The position numbers and the translations under genes were made by a program. Under the pieces are notes generated by a model that saw nothing but the letters and a program-made list of their open reading frames with translations, had not been told where the DNA came from and searched no databases. A DNA stretch of 47,100 bases from a bacterium. Its GTDB lineage: Bacteria > Actinomycetota > Acidimicrobiia > Spongiisociales > Spongiisociaceae. This document shows positions 24,570 to 33,197 of this stretch, one piece after another; the stretch's first letter is position 1, and each line of letters opens with the position of its first letter. Location of the stretch: the NCBI GenBank assembly GCA_028821575.1, contig JAPPFW010000035.1:1-47100 (forward strand). The letters run 5' to 3'.

Positions 24570-25109
24570 TCAGTCTCGAAGTCGGCCGTAGTGGACGAGA
24601 CGTTCAAGGGGCCGTCGGCCGGCGCCACCGCCGGCCCGGCGTTCGGCACGATCCACAGCCTCGGCTTGGTCATCCGGGAAGCCGAAGGCGATGGCCCTGC
24701 GAGCCATGTAACCCTCGGGCAGTTGCAGCACGTCGGCGGCGAGTTGCTGGTTCCGCAATGTGACGGGACACGACCCGATGCCTCTGGCTCCGGCCGCCAA
24801 CATCATGTTCTGGGCGGCTCGTCCCATGTCGAAGTCGTTACCGTTCGGGAGTTGCACGAGGGCGATGGCAAGTGGAGCCCGGGTGAGGGGACTACCGGGA
24901 AGGCCGGCCTCCGCCAGGCGGGCGACCTCATCCGGCCCGCTCATGACGACGAACGCCCAGGCCTGACGATTCCGCGCGCTCCCGGTCCACCGGCCTGCCT
25001 CCAGGATCGCGACTACGTCGTCGTCGGGGATCGCCGCCGCCTGGAACCGGCGCACTGCGCGCAGTCCGACGACATGGCGGTAACAGTCGGGTTGTTCACG
25101 AAGTGGCAT
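24570..25109 (-). CDS. Nitroreductase family FMN oxidoreductase
   Basis: 179 aa. The family pattern is clear: an N-terminal RAVRRFQAAAIPDDDVVAIL, RWTGSARNRQAWAFVVM (FMN and substrate pocket), NMMLAAGARGIGSCPVTLRN in the middle, and a C-terminal Arg-rich tail ending LVHYGRLRD. It reduces nitro groups, quinones or flavins using NAD(P)H. The length is on the short side for the family. ATG 25109 has AGGGAG five bases upstream. It lies between two paralogous DMT transporters on the other strand, so its product may be exported by one of them, but that is inference from position. Confidence 0.88.
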   Translation of the reverse strand: MPLREQPDCYRHVVGLRAVRRFQAAAIPDDDVVAILEAGRWTGSARNRQAWAFVVMSGPDEVARLAEAGLPGSPLTRAPLAIALVQLPNGNDFDMGRAAQNMMLAAGARGIGSCPVTLRNQQLAADVLQLPEGYMARRAIAFGFPDDQAEAVDRAERRAGGGAGRRPLERLVHYGRLRD

Positions 25110-25313
25110 GGGTACTCCCTGGTCTGCGACGGATGTTCAACGGCGGATGCGAGTTGTCGAATGATCTCCATCCGACGGGCGATTCCCGACACAGCGCAGG
25201 GACAACGGTCACTGTTTGGCTAAACGGGTTCGCACCGGTCGAAGGAACCACGCCTGGGTAGCGACGGAACACGACCTCTCGATCCGGCGACGGCACACAA
25301 CAGGATACTCCGG

Positions 25314-25348
25314 CCTCCGACCTCCGACCTCCGACCTCCGACCTCCGA
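25314..25348. repeat. Five 7-bp tandem repeats (CCTCCGA)
   Basis: CCTCCGA is repeated five times without change in a 316-bp gap (25110-25425) between the divergent nitroreductase and second DMT genes, about 80 bp before the DMT start. It is a typical slippage-prone microsatellite and could affect promoter spacing. Nothing else recognisable lies in the gap apart from a strong GAAGGAGG ribosome binding site before 25426. Confidence 0.9.
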
Positions 25349-25425
25349 CCTGGCTGGAACGGCTCTCGTTCGGTGATCCGGCGAATCAGGGCTGTGGTGC
25401 GCTCCGCTGAAACGAAGGAGGCCTA

Positions 25426-26403
25426 ATGTTGGCACCGTCTGCAGTCCCGGCTTCGAGTGACGATCCGGTTGACCATGTCGGGAGCAGCGGGGTGACGAGG
25501 AGGTTTGCGGTGATGGGTGGGTTCTCGTCCCTCTCCCGCCAGGCCAAGGGGCTGTTGATCACCTCTGCGGGCGTTGTCGTTCTGAGCGTCCAGGGCATCC
25601 CCATCCGGCTGGTGGACGTGGACGCCTGGACGCTCATGTTCGTGCGGGGGGTGCTGTCGGCGCCCGGTCTGTTCGCCTTCTTCCTGATCGTGGAGCGAAC
25701 CAGGTGGAAGGAGGAGTTGCGGGCGGGGATGGGACTTGCCGGTGTCACGGCGGCGCTGCTGTTCGCACTGGACAACGTGATGTTCATCTACTCGATCACC
25801 CACACTTCTGTGGCGAACACCCTGCTCATGATCAGCCTGAGTCCCCTCTTCGCTGGGCTGCTCACCCGTATCGCGCTCAGGCAGCAGGTCCCGCGGCGAA
25901 CGTGGCTCGCCATCGCTGGGGCGGCCGTAGCGACGTTGGTGATCATGTACGGCTCGCTGGTGGCAGGCGACTTCCTGGGAACCCTCGCCGGGCTAGTCGC
26001 CGCGATCGCAATCGGGGGGACGCTTGTGGTGCTGCGGTCCAAACCGTCGTTGAACATGGTGCCGGCCGTGGCTCTCGGAGCGGGTTTGGCCGGCCTGGTC
26101 GGTCTACCGGCCGCCAACCCGGCTTCGGCCGGTCTCCGCGACTGGGTCCTGCTCGTCATCCTGGGTCTTGTAATCGGTCCCCTGGCTTTCGGCCTGATCG
26201 CGACCGGTCCCCGGTTCATACCTGCTGCCGAGGTCGCGTTGCTGCTGCTGTTGCAGACCGTGCTGGGTGCCTACTGGGTCTGGATAGCAGTCGGAGAGAT
26301 TCCGGGTACCGCCACGGTCGCGGGCGGGCTGATGCTTCTCGTTGTACTAACCCTGCACTCTGTAGCAACGCTCAAGAGCCTGGAAGGAGATCAGCCTGCC
26401 TAG
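25426..26403 (+). CDS. DMT superfamily transporter (EamA type), copy 2
   Basis: 325 aa, ten predicted helices in two EamA halves. It aligns along its length with copy 1: WTLMFVRGVLSAPGLFAFF versus WTLLFLRGMLAAPGLFLFF, TSVANTLLMISLSPLFAGL, and RFIPAAEVALLLLLQTVLG. The N-terminus is about 25 residues longer and polar. ATG 25426 is set by GAAGGAGG five bases upstream; ATG 25513 (MGGFSSLSRQAK) would match copy 1's N-terminus but lacks an equally good site. Duplication followed by insertion of the nitroreductase gene, or duplication of a larger block, explains the layout. The substrate is unknown. Confidence 0.88.
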   Translation: MLAPSAVPASSDDPVDHVGSSGVTRRFAVMGGFSSLSRQAKGLLITSAGVVVLSVQGIPIRLVDVDAWTLMFVRGVLSAPGLFAFFLIVERTRWKEELRAGMGLAGVTAALLFALDNVMFIYSITHTSVANTLLMISLSPLFAGLLTRIALRQQVPRRTWLAIAGAAVATLVIMYGSLVAGDFLGTLAGLVAAIAIGGTLVVLRSKPSLNMVPAVALGAGLAGLVGLPAANPASAGLRDWVLLVILGLVIGPLAFGLIATGPRFIPAAEVALLLLLQTVLGAYWVWIAVGEIPGTATVAGGLMLLVVLTLHSVATLKSLEGDQPA

Positions 26404-26517
26404 GGGCCCGATCGAGTCCAACCAGTCGGCCTAGCTGTCACAATGATCCGGTCGAGATCGCCAGTCCCTCCGTCGGACGCGTCAACCGCATGGCTATGGT
26501 GGCCATATTCATATAGG

Positions 26518-26531
26518 AATGTCGTGACATT
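26518..26531. promoter_or_regulatory. Perfect palindrome AATGTC-GT-GACATT, possible operator
   Basis: Six-base arms with a two-base centre, in a less GC-rich stretch (CATATTCATATAGG just upstream) about 70 bp before the LRV-repeat gene. The position suits an operator or promoter-proximal site for that gene. No regulator gene is adjacent. Confidence 0.4.
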
Positions 26532-26600
26532 TCACCCAGCGGCCAAACGTGTTGACTGCACTTCCGGTTTCCGGCAGCGAAGCACGGGTGGGGATAGGCG

Positions 26601-27170
26601 ATGAGGAGTGTCCGAATAGCTCGGGACGCTGATACTTCACCGGATGTGCTCGAACAGCTAGCTGCCCACTACCGTCCGTCTGTCCGGAAGGTAGTCGCGT
26701 CCAACCCGAATACGCCGGCAGCTGTGTTGACTGCACTGGTCAGAGACGACAACCGGACAGTTCGACGGGCGGCAGCGTGGAATCCGAACACGCCCGCAGC
26801 CGCGTTGACGATCCTGTCCGCCGACACCGACCAGGCGGTTCGCGTGCGAGTCGCCAGGATCCGAAACCTGCCCGCATCCGCTCTGAAGACCCTGGCCGGC
26901 GACAGCAGTTGGCAGGTTCGGGTGCGGGTCGCCCGGAATCGGAACACGCCCGTGGCGGTGTTGACGACTCTGGCCGCCGACGAATACTGGTACGTACGTA
27001 TGGCGGTCGCCAAACACCCGAACACACCGTCCCGTGTCTTGACCAAACTCGCGGACGACACGTATCGCGATGTTCGGATCGCCGCCCTGACCGCACTGAC
27101 CCAACACACCCGGCGGCCCATCGGGCACTTTCAGCTACTTCGTGAACGCCGCTGGCCGTGGCTCAGCTGA
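26601..27170 (+). CDS. LRV (leucine-rich repeat variant) / HEAT-like repeat protein
   Basis: 189 aa built of about seven 24-residue units with the consensus VRxxVAxNPNTPxxVLTxLAxD, for example VRKVVASNPNTPAAVLTAL and VRMAVAKHPNTPSRVLTKL. This is the LRV fold known from a nitrogen-fixation-associated protein of Azotobacter; similar repeats occur in many actinobacterial proteins of unknown function. It should form a curved helical scaffold for protein binding. No signal peptide or Cys cluster is seen (the Azotobacter protein has a 4Fe-4S site; this one lacks the cysteines). ATG 26601 starts exactly at the first half repeat. The last 25 residues are basic and outside the repeats. It appears monocistronic. 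Confidence 0.82.
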   Translation: MRSVRIARDADTSPDVLEQLAAHYRPSVRKVVASNPNTPAAVLTALVRDDNRTVRRAAAWNPNTPAAALTILSADTDQAVRVRVARIRNLPASALKTLAGDSSWQVRVRVARNRNTPVAVLTTLAADEYWYVRMAVAKHPNTPSRVLTKLADDTYRDVRIAALTALTQHTRRPIGHFQLLRERRWPWLS

Positions 27171-27348
27171 TCTGCAGGGACCCGTCGTTTCGGCAAACCA
27201 GTTGACACCACAACAGTGGCCCGTTAGACATGCTGGAAGCTGCACTCCGGTTTGGGAAGGCAGTCGGGCCGTAACGGGATGCCGCGGCTTGGCTGCCGGG
27301 CGGAGGCCGCAGGGCGGAGCAAGAGGATCCCGGAAGGTCGGAGAGACC

Positions 27349-29082
27349 ATGGGCAGAGACGTAGATCAGAGGCTATCGAGTGTCAGGGGGGTACAACAGC
27401 TCGCGAGCAACGGTCTGAGCCGGCGCCAGTTCCTGATGACTGCAGGGGGAAGCGTCGGCTACTTGTTGCTGGCGAGCTGCGGAGCGACCACCGACGAGAC
27501 CACTACCACAGCCGCGGCTCCGGCTACGACCGCGGCGGCAGAGACCACAACAACCGCTGCCCCGGTGCCCGCCCTGAGCGAGGTCGTGTTCGGGCTGAGC
27601 GGTGATCCGGACACGCTCGATCCGCATACCACCATCGCCGGGAACGCCTGGATTGCTTTGTGCAACATCTTCGACGGCCTGACGATGCTCGACTACTCGA
27701 GCCTGGAGGCCCCGGTTCCGCTGATGGCCGGACTGGCCGAGTCGTGGGACATCTCATCGGACGGCACGACATACACGTTCGACCTCAGGCAGGGTGTCAC
27801 CTTCCACGACGGGACCCCTTGGAACAGTGAAGCCGCGGTCTTCAACTTCCGCCGGTGGTTCGACGAGGGCTTCGAGCACTACTTCGAGACGGCGAACGCC
27901 ACTGTGGCGGGATTCATCGGCGGTGTCGAGAGCTACGACGGGGTAGGTGATTACGAGTTCACGGTGAAGTTGGCGGAGCCGAACGCCGGTTGGTTCGACT
28001 TCCTCGGCCGGGCGCCCACCTTCTACATGGTCAGCCCCAGCGCGGTTATGGAATCGGGCAACGAGGCCTTCTCGAACGTCGGGGTCGGCACGGGACCGTT
28101 CGCGGTCGAGTCCTACGAACGGGGTAGCGAACTCGTGCTCGTGCGGAACGCCGACTACTGGGGGGGCGCCCCTGACATCGAGCGGCTGATCTTCGTCCCG
28201 GTGGCCGACGAGCCCACGAAAGTCTCGGGTCTGGTCACGGGCAGCTTCCACATCGCACAGGAGCTGACCCCCGACAGCATCCCCCAGATCGACGCCTCAC
28301 CGGATCTCCGCATCGAGTTTGCGGGCAAGCCGGTGACCTTCGGCTTCGCCGGGCACATCGGCCACGAACCGTGGAACGACCCGAGGGTCAGGGAGGCGTT
28401 CAGCCTCGCCATCAACCGGGAGGCCATCACCGATGGGCTGCTGCGCGGTGCCGGAGTGCCGGCCACCCAGTTCTACGGGCTCGGCAACTCGGCGTTCGAC
28501 CCCGATCTGACCCCCTTCCCGTACGATCCGGACCGTGCGGCAGCCTTGCTGTCCGAGGCGGGGGTGTCCGACCTGGTGGTGAACATCAAGACGTCGACCT
28601 CGGCGATGGGTGTTCCCACGCCGGGCCGCATACTCGAGCAGGTCCAGGCCGATCTGGGGGCGGTAGGGGTCCAGATGCAGATCCAGATCCTGGAGTGGAC
28701 GGCCTATCTCGGTGAGTGGTTTGCCGGCGTGCCAGAGCCAGTACCAGGGGAACCGGTCCCGCTGCTGTCGATGGCCATGGGATGGGACACCAACATGCTC
28801 CTCGGCGCCTACATAGGCACTGGCAGCTTCCCGACCGAGGGTGGTGTCAACTACGCGTGGTACTCGAACGAGGAGGTGGACAACCACCTTGCCGCTACGG
28901 CTGGGGCGACCAGCGAAGAGGAACTGGTCGGCCATCTGAGGGCGGCTCAACGGAGGATGCTGGAAGACCGGCCCTACATCTACATCTTCCACGGACTGTC
29001 ACCGTACGGGATAAGCAACGACCTCGACTGGGCGCCGGCCGCGGCCTGGGCCCAGAACCTCCGGTCGGCGCGAGGCGCCTGA
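27349..29082 (+). CDS. ABC transporter substrate-binding lipoprotein, family 5 (peptide/nickel type)
   Basis: 577 aa. The signal region carries a twin-arginine motif (SRRQFLM, R25-R26) and a lipobox LASC with Cys44, so it is probably a Tat-exported lipoprotein. A Thr/Ala-rich linker follows, then the SBP_bac_5 domain (GLSGDPDTLDPHTTIAG, VTFHDGTPWNSEAAVFNF, NREAITDGLLRGAGVPA, PYDPDRAAALLSEAG). It captures the ligand outside the membrane for the permeases that follow. The frame is open 69 codons upstream, but the ATG at 27349 behind GGAG gives the signal peptide. The ligand could be a peptide, opine or cyclic amide; the hydantoinase genes downstream favour the latter as a guess. Confidence 0.9.
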   Translation: MGRDVDQRLSSVRGVQQLASNGLSRRQFLMTAGGSVGYLLLASCGATTDETTTTAAAPATTAAAETTTTAAPVPALSEVVFGLSGDPDTLDPHTTIAGNAWIALCNIFDGLTMLDYSSLEAPVPLMAGLAESWDISSDGTTYTFDLRQGVTFHDGTPWNSEAAVFNFRRWFDEGFEHYFETANATVAGFIGGVESYDGVGDYEFTVKLAEPNAGWFDFLGRAPTFYMVSPSAVMESGNEAFSNVGVGTGPFAVESYERGSELVLVRNADYWGGAPDIERLIFVPVADEPTKVSGLVTGSFHIAQELTPDSIPQIDASPDLRIEFAGKPVTFGFAGHIGHEPWNDPRVREAFSLAINREAITDGLLRGAGVPATQFYGLGNSAFDPDLTPFPYDPDRAAALLSEAGVSDLVVNIKTSTSAMGVPTPGRILEQVQADLGAVGVQMQIQILEWTAYLGEWFAGVPEPVPGEPVPLLSMAMGWDTNMLLGAYIGTGSFPTEGGVNYAWYSNEEVDNHLAATAGATSEEELVGHLRAAQRRMLEDRPYIYIFHGLSPYGISNDLDWAPAAAWAQNLRSARGA

Positions 29083-29271
29083 TTCACGGGGTCCACGCGG
29101 TTCGGTCGTCGGCTCCGAGCGGATCGCCGCGCGGCTGACGACCGGACCGGCCCTCGGTAGTCTGGTGCTTCGCCATCAACCGGGCGGCAGTCGGTCTTGG
29201 TTGCGCGGACCGACCGGGTTGGCGGGTTGCGCGCTAGGCGGCCGGCGGGATCGAGGGGAGCGTAGGTTCGT

Positions 29272-30249
29272 GTGCGGTTCCTGACCCTTCGCATCGCGGT
29301 CATTGTGCCGGTCCTGGTCGGCGCTTCGATGTTCTCGTTCGGGCTCGTCCACATGGCCCCCGGAGATCCGGTGAACGTGCTGCTCGGTCCCTATGCAAGC
29401 GAGGACGACCGGGCCACCATGCGGTCCGCCCTGGCGCTGGACCAGCCAATACCCGTGCAGTACGGCCGCTGGTTGGGGCGGACCGTGACAGGGGATCTGG
29501 GCATGTCGATCCAGTTGCGTACGCCGGTGAGAGACGTTCTGTTCGAACGGTTCGCCAACACCCTGCGTCTCGGTGTCCCGAGTTTTCTGCTGGCCCTGGT
29601 GGTAGGGCTGGCGGCGGGCGCGCTGGCAGCGTTGCGAACCGACGGGATCCTCGACCGGACCCTCCAGGTGCTGGTTGTGTTCGGCGGCACGATGCCGATC
29701 TTCTGGCTAGGACTGATCCTGGTCTGGATCTTCTCGCTGGAGCTCGGCTGGTTCCCGGCGGCCGGGATGGGACCGATCGGCCGGGACCCGACGCTCTTTG
29801 AGACAGCGCGCCACCTTGTGCTGCCGGTGCTGACGACCGCCGCCATCCCGGCCGCCATTATCGCCCGCGCTTCCAGGAGCGCGGTCCGTGAAGTGCTCGA
29901 CGAGGACTTCGTCTGGGCCGCCAAGGGACGGGGAGTCAGGGCCCCGGGGCTTCTGGCCAGGCACATCATCAAGCCGGTCCTGCCGATGGTCATCCATCAG
30001 GTCGGCCTGCAGTTCGCCTACATGATCGGAGGAACCATCGTGTTCGCCGAGGTGGTGTTCAACTGGCCGGGGATCGGGCTGCAGACGATCCACGCGGTCT
30101 CGTCCCGGGACTTTCCGATGATCCAGGGTGTCGTCCTGCTGGCCGCTCTGGCGACCGTGATCATCAACCTGGCCGTGGATGCCATCCATCGGTACGTCGA
30201 TCCGCGTGCGGGCCTCGGACGAGAGTCGACGGTCGAGGCATGGAGGTAG
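29272..30249 (+). CDS. ABC transporter permease, DppB/OppB family
   Basis: 325 aa, six predicted helices. The N-terminus has the family's FGLVHMAPGDPVNVLLG followed by LGRTVTGDLGMSI, and the cytoplasmic coupling loop reads VREVLDEDFVWAAKGRGV (EAA-type motif). It ends FNWPGIGLQTIHAVSSRDFP and a final helix, as expected. GTG 29272 is the start, with GAGGGGAG upstream. It lies 189 bp after the binding protein and overlaps the next permease by 10 bp. It forms the inner-membrane channel with the DppC-type protein. Confidence 0.92.
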   Translation: MRFLTLRIAVIVPVLVGASMFSFGLVHMAPGDPVNVLLGPYASEDDRATMRSALALDQPIPVQYGRWLGRTVTGDLGMSIQLRTPVRDVLFERFANTLRLGVPSFLLALVVGLAAGALAALRTDGILDRTLQVLVVFGGTMPIFWLGLILVWIFSLELGWFPAAGMGPIGRDPTLFETARHLVLPVLTTAAIPAAIIARASRSAVREVLDEDFVWAAKGRGVRAPGLLARHIIKPVLPMVIHQVGLQFAYMIGGTIVFAEVVFNWPGIGLQTIHAVSSRDFPMIQGVVLLAALATVIINLAVDAIHRYVDPRAGLGRESTVEAWR

Positions 30250-31070
30250 GAAATCGCCTGCGTGGCACCCTGCGACCGGCGGATTTGGTCGGCATTGCCC
30301 TTGTCCTCGTGGCCTTGGTGCTCGCGCTCGCCGCGCCTCTGCTGGCGCCCTACGATCCGAACCAGGGCGACCTCGTGAACTCCTTCCGGCCGCCGGGGAC
30401 GCCCGGCCATTTCCTCGGCACGGACGAACTGGGCCGCGACCTGTGGAGCCGCCTGATTTGGGGGGCACGCCCCGGGTTGGTCCAGGGCGTCCTTCCGGTG
30501 CTGGTTGCAACCCTGGTCGGTTACGTCCTCGGGATCATCAGCGGGTTCGGTGGGACGGTCGGGGACACGATCACGATGCGGGTGGTGGACATCTTCATCG
30601 CCATCCCACCCGTTCTGATGGGAATAGCGGTGGCGGCGGCGCTGGGACCGGGCCTACGCAACCTCGTGATCGCCATGACAGCCGTTCTGATCGCTCCCAT
30701 TGCACGGGTCTCGCGCGGGACCGTGCAGTCGCTCAAAGAGCGTGACTACGTAAGGGCGGCCAGATCCCTCGGGGCGCCGCGGTGGTTCATCCTGGTGCGC
30801 CACATCGTGCCGAACGCCCTCGGACCCACCCTGGCGTACGCCTTCCCGCTGGTCGGCATAATGGTGGTCTTCGGGGCAGGGTTGAGCTTCGTGGGCCTGG
30901 GTGTCCAGCCTCCCACAGCCGACTGGGGACGGATGGTGAACGAGGGCAGGGTCATCCTCGCGACGGCTCCGCACGTGTCGACCCTGCCCGGTCTGGCCAT
31001 CTTCGTCGTCGGTCTGGGATTCGTCCTGTTAGGTGACTGGGTGCAGCGGCTGCTGGCGAGGCGGGGATAG
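30240..31070 (+). CDS. ABC transporter permease, DppC/OppC family
   Basis: 276 aa. It has an N-terminal helix, then APYDPNQGD and HFLGTDELGRDLWSRLIWGA, the hallmark of DppC proteins. Five more helices follow, with the EAA-loop LKERDYVRAARSLGAPRWFI before the last ones. It ends with GLGFVLLGDWVQRLLARR. The ATG at 30240 lies within the last codons of the DppB gene, so translation is coupled. It pairs with the DppB-type protein to form the translocation pore. Confidence 0.92.
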   Translation: MEVGNRLRGTLRPADLVGIALVLVALVLALAAPLLAPYDPNQGDLVNSFRPPGTPGHFLGTDELGRDLWSRLIWGARPGLVQGVLPVLVATLVGYVLGIISGFGGTVGDTITMRVVDIFIAIPPVLMGIAVAAALGPGLRNLVIAMTAVLIAPIARVSRGTVQSLKERDYVRAARSLGAPRWFILVRHIVPNALGPTLAYAFPLVGIMVVFGAGLSFVGLGVQPPTADWGRMVNEGRVILATAPHVSTLPGLAIFVVGLGFVLLGDWVQRLLARRG

Positions 31071-31103
31071 GGTGAGGTGGGGATAGTGAGGGGCGGATAG
31101 GTC

Positions 31104-32105
31104 ATGTCCATCCTCGAAGTCGACGGCCTGAGTGTTCACCTGAGGACCCGCCGTGGGCTGGTACACGCCGTCGACGATGTCAGTTTCACCGTCGAGGAGC
31201 GCGAGACGCTAGCAATCGTCGGCGAGTCCGGAAGTGGAAAGTCGGTAACGGCCCGGTCCATAGTCGGCCTGTTCCCCCAACGTCTCGTCCATCGCCGCTC
31301 TGGTGAGGTCCGCTTCCTGGGCGAGGACATGCTGGCGGCATCCGAGAGCCGCCTGACCGCGATCAGGGGTCGTCACATCGGCATGGTCTTCCAGGACCCG
31401 ATGAGCTCGCTGAATCCGGTGCTCAGGGTGGGAAACCAGGTGGCCGAGCCGCTCCGCCGCCATCTGGGGATGTCCAGGGCCGACTCGCATGCCAGATCGG
31501 TGGAACTGCTTGGGGAGGTGCGCATACCCAACGCCTCGCAGCGGGTGAACTCCTACCCGCACGAGTTCTCCGGCGGGATGCGGCAGCGAGCGCTGATCGC
31601 CGCCGCCACAGCTTGCCGCCCGAAGCTGCTCATCGCCGACGAGCCGACCACCGCCCTCGACGTCACCGTGGAAGCGGAGATTCTCGCCCTGCTCAAGAAC
31701 CTCCAGTCCGAGCACGGCATGGCGCTGATCCTGGTCAGCCACGATCTCAACGTCGTGTCGAACGTAGCGGACACCGTCGCGGTGATGTACGCGGGACAGA
31801 TCGTCGAGTACGCGCCTGCCCAGGAGTTGTTCGCCAGGCCGGAGCATCCCTACACGGAGGGGCTTCTGGGATCCATACCGTCGATCGAGCGGCACCACAC
31901 GGTGGTTCGCAACCAGCGCCTCACCGCGATTCCGGGGGCGCCTCCGAATGCGGTGTCCCTCCCCTCCACCTGCCGGTTCGCCGAGCGCTGCCGGTACGCG
32001 ACCTCCGACGACGCCTGCTCGTCCACCATGCCGACTCTGAGGGAGATCAGGCCCGGCCATTGGGTCCGGAGCGCCCACCCGGCCAGTGAACGGGCACCGA
32101 CATGA
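31104..32105 (+). CDS. ABC transporter ATP-binding protein, DppD/OppD family
   Basis: 333 aa. Walker A is GESGSGKS near residue 39, Walker B is LLIADEPTTALDV, the signature is FSGGMRQR and the H-loop is LVSHDLNV. The C-terminal oligopeptide-transporter extension with its Cys cluster (STCRFAERCRYATSDDACSS) marks the DppD/OppD subfamily. It drives transport together with the DppF-type ATPase. It begins 33 bp after the DppC gene and ends in an ATGA overlap with the next gene. Confidence 0.93.
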   Translation: MSILEVDGLSVHLRTRRGLVHAVDDVSFTVEERETLAIVGESGSGKSVTARSIVGLFPQRLVHRRSGEVRFLGEDMLAASESRLTAIRGRHIGMVFQDPMSSLNPVLRVGNQVAEPLRRHLGMSRADSHARSVELLGEVRIPNASQRVNSYPHEFSGGMRQRALIAAATACRPKLLIADEPTTALDVTVEAEILALLKNLQSEHGMALILVSHDLNVVSNVADTVAVMYAGQIVEYAPAQELFARPEHPYTEGLLGSIPSIERHHTVVRNQRLTAIPGAPPNAVSLPSTCRFAERCRYATSDDACSSTMPTLREIRPGHWVRSAHPASERAPT

Positions 32106-32905
32106 CCGACATCCTGGTCTTGGAAGGACTGACCAAGGTCTTCCCGGGGTCCCGCACCATGCGCCGGCGGACGGAAGGAACCCCCGGTCCCATCAAAGCC
32201 GTCGACAATGTGAGCTTCTCGCTCGGCGGCGGCGAGACTCTGGGGCTGGTGGGTGAGTCGGGATCGGGGAAGTCCACCACCGCGTACTGTGTTCTCCAGC
32301 TGGTCCCAGCGACCGAGGGCTCTATCACGTTCATGGGTGTCGACCTTGTCAACTGCGAGCGATCCGAGTTGAAGCAGGCTCGCCGAGACATGCAGATCGT
32401 GTTCCAGGATCCCTACTCGTCGCTCGATCCCCGTATGAGCATCGCCTCGATCATCGCCGAGCCGCTCTTCGTGCACCGGGTGGGCGACCGGCGCTCCCGG
32501 CGGGAACGGGTGCTCGAATTGCTGGACCTGGTGGGGATGCCTTCCGATGTCGCTCACAGATCGCCCAGCGAGTTCTCCGGTGGCCAGAGGCAGAGAGTCG
32601 CCATCGCCCGCGCCCTGGCTCTGAACCCCAAACTGGTCATTTGCGACGAACCTACCTCCTCGGTGGACGTGTCGGTCCAGGCACAGATCATCAACCTGCT
32701 GAAGGACCTGCAGGATGAGTTCGGCCTGTCCTACCTGTTCATCTCCCACGATCTGTCGATCGTCTACACGATGAGCGACCGGATCGCGGTGATGCAGAGC
32801 GGGAAGATCGTGGAGATGGGCGAGGCCGAGCAGGTCTTCCGGGAACCTGCGCACGAATACACCCGGACCCTTCTCGCCAGCGTGCCGAGAAGGCGCTACG
32901 GGTAA
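32102..32905 (+). CDS. ABC transporter ATP-binding protein, DppF/OppF family
   Basis: 267 aa. It has Walker A GESGSGKST, the Q-loop FQDPYSSLDPRMS, signature EFSGGQRQR, Walker B LVICDEPTSSVDV and H-loop FISHDLSI. The N-terminal segment before Walker A includes a basic insertion (PGSRTMRRRTEGTPG) typical of DppF-like members. The C-terminal extension with the Cys cluster is shorter than usual: the protein ends soon after EYTRTLLASVPRRRYG and has no CxxC-rich tail. The ATG overlaps the stop of the DppD gene. It completes the five-gene transporter. Confidence 0.92.
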   Translation: MTDILVLEGLTKVFPGSRTMRRRTEGTPGPIKAVDNVSFSLGGGETLGLVGESGSGKSTTAYCVLQLVPATEGSITFMGVDLVNCERSELKQARRDMQIVFQDPYSSLDPRMSIASIIAEPLFVHRVGDRRSRRERVLELLDLVGMPSDVAHRSPSEFSGGQRQRVAIARALALNPKLVICDEPTSSVDVSVQAQIINLLKDLQDEFGLSYLFISHDLSIVYTMSDRIAVMQSGKIVEMGEAEQVFREPAHEYTRTLLASVPRRRYG

Positions 32906-33098
32906 CCGGAAGGACCGTTTGTCACACCCACGTTGCATGGTTGGAGATGCCAAACACCCGGCGGAGTCGGACCGGACGTCATCCGGCTGCTCGAAGGATC
33001 ATGAATGGCGCGTGCTCGCTGCCAGGGGCGGGCGGGACCGACCGCGCTTCAACCCAGGACAGGTGGTGGCGGGGGCGGGCCCATCGAAGAGTCAGGTG

Positions 33099-33134
33099 CC
33101 GTCGTTTTTCGCGACCTACCGTCGTTTTTCGCGA
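33099..33134. repeat. Two 16-bp direct repeats, 20-bp period (CCGTCGTTTTTCGCGA)
   Basis: Identical copies at 33099-33114 and 33119-33134 lie in a 292-bp gap without genes between the DppF-type ATPase and the convergent carbon-nitrogen hydrolase. Each ends in the palindrome TCGCGA after a T5 run, an AT-rich core that stands out from its surroundings. The 20-bp spacing places the copies about two helical turns apart. It may be a protein-binding site or a mobile-element scar. Confidence 0.85.
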
Positions 33135-33197
33135 TCCAGGCCGCTTTGGTGGCTTCCGAAGAGAGGATCGGTTAGGGGACCGGGTCTGCCGGCCGGA

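Noticed and set aside
25314..25348. CRISPR array
   Set aside because: Units of 7 bp with no spacers; a microsatellite.
27142..27348. Upstream extension of the binding protein
   Set aside because: It would put 69 residues before a clear twin-arginine lipoprotein signal.
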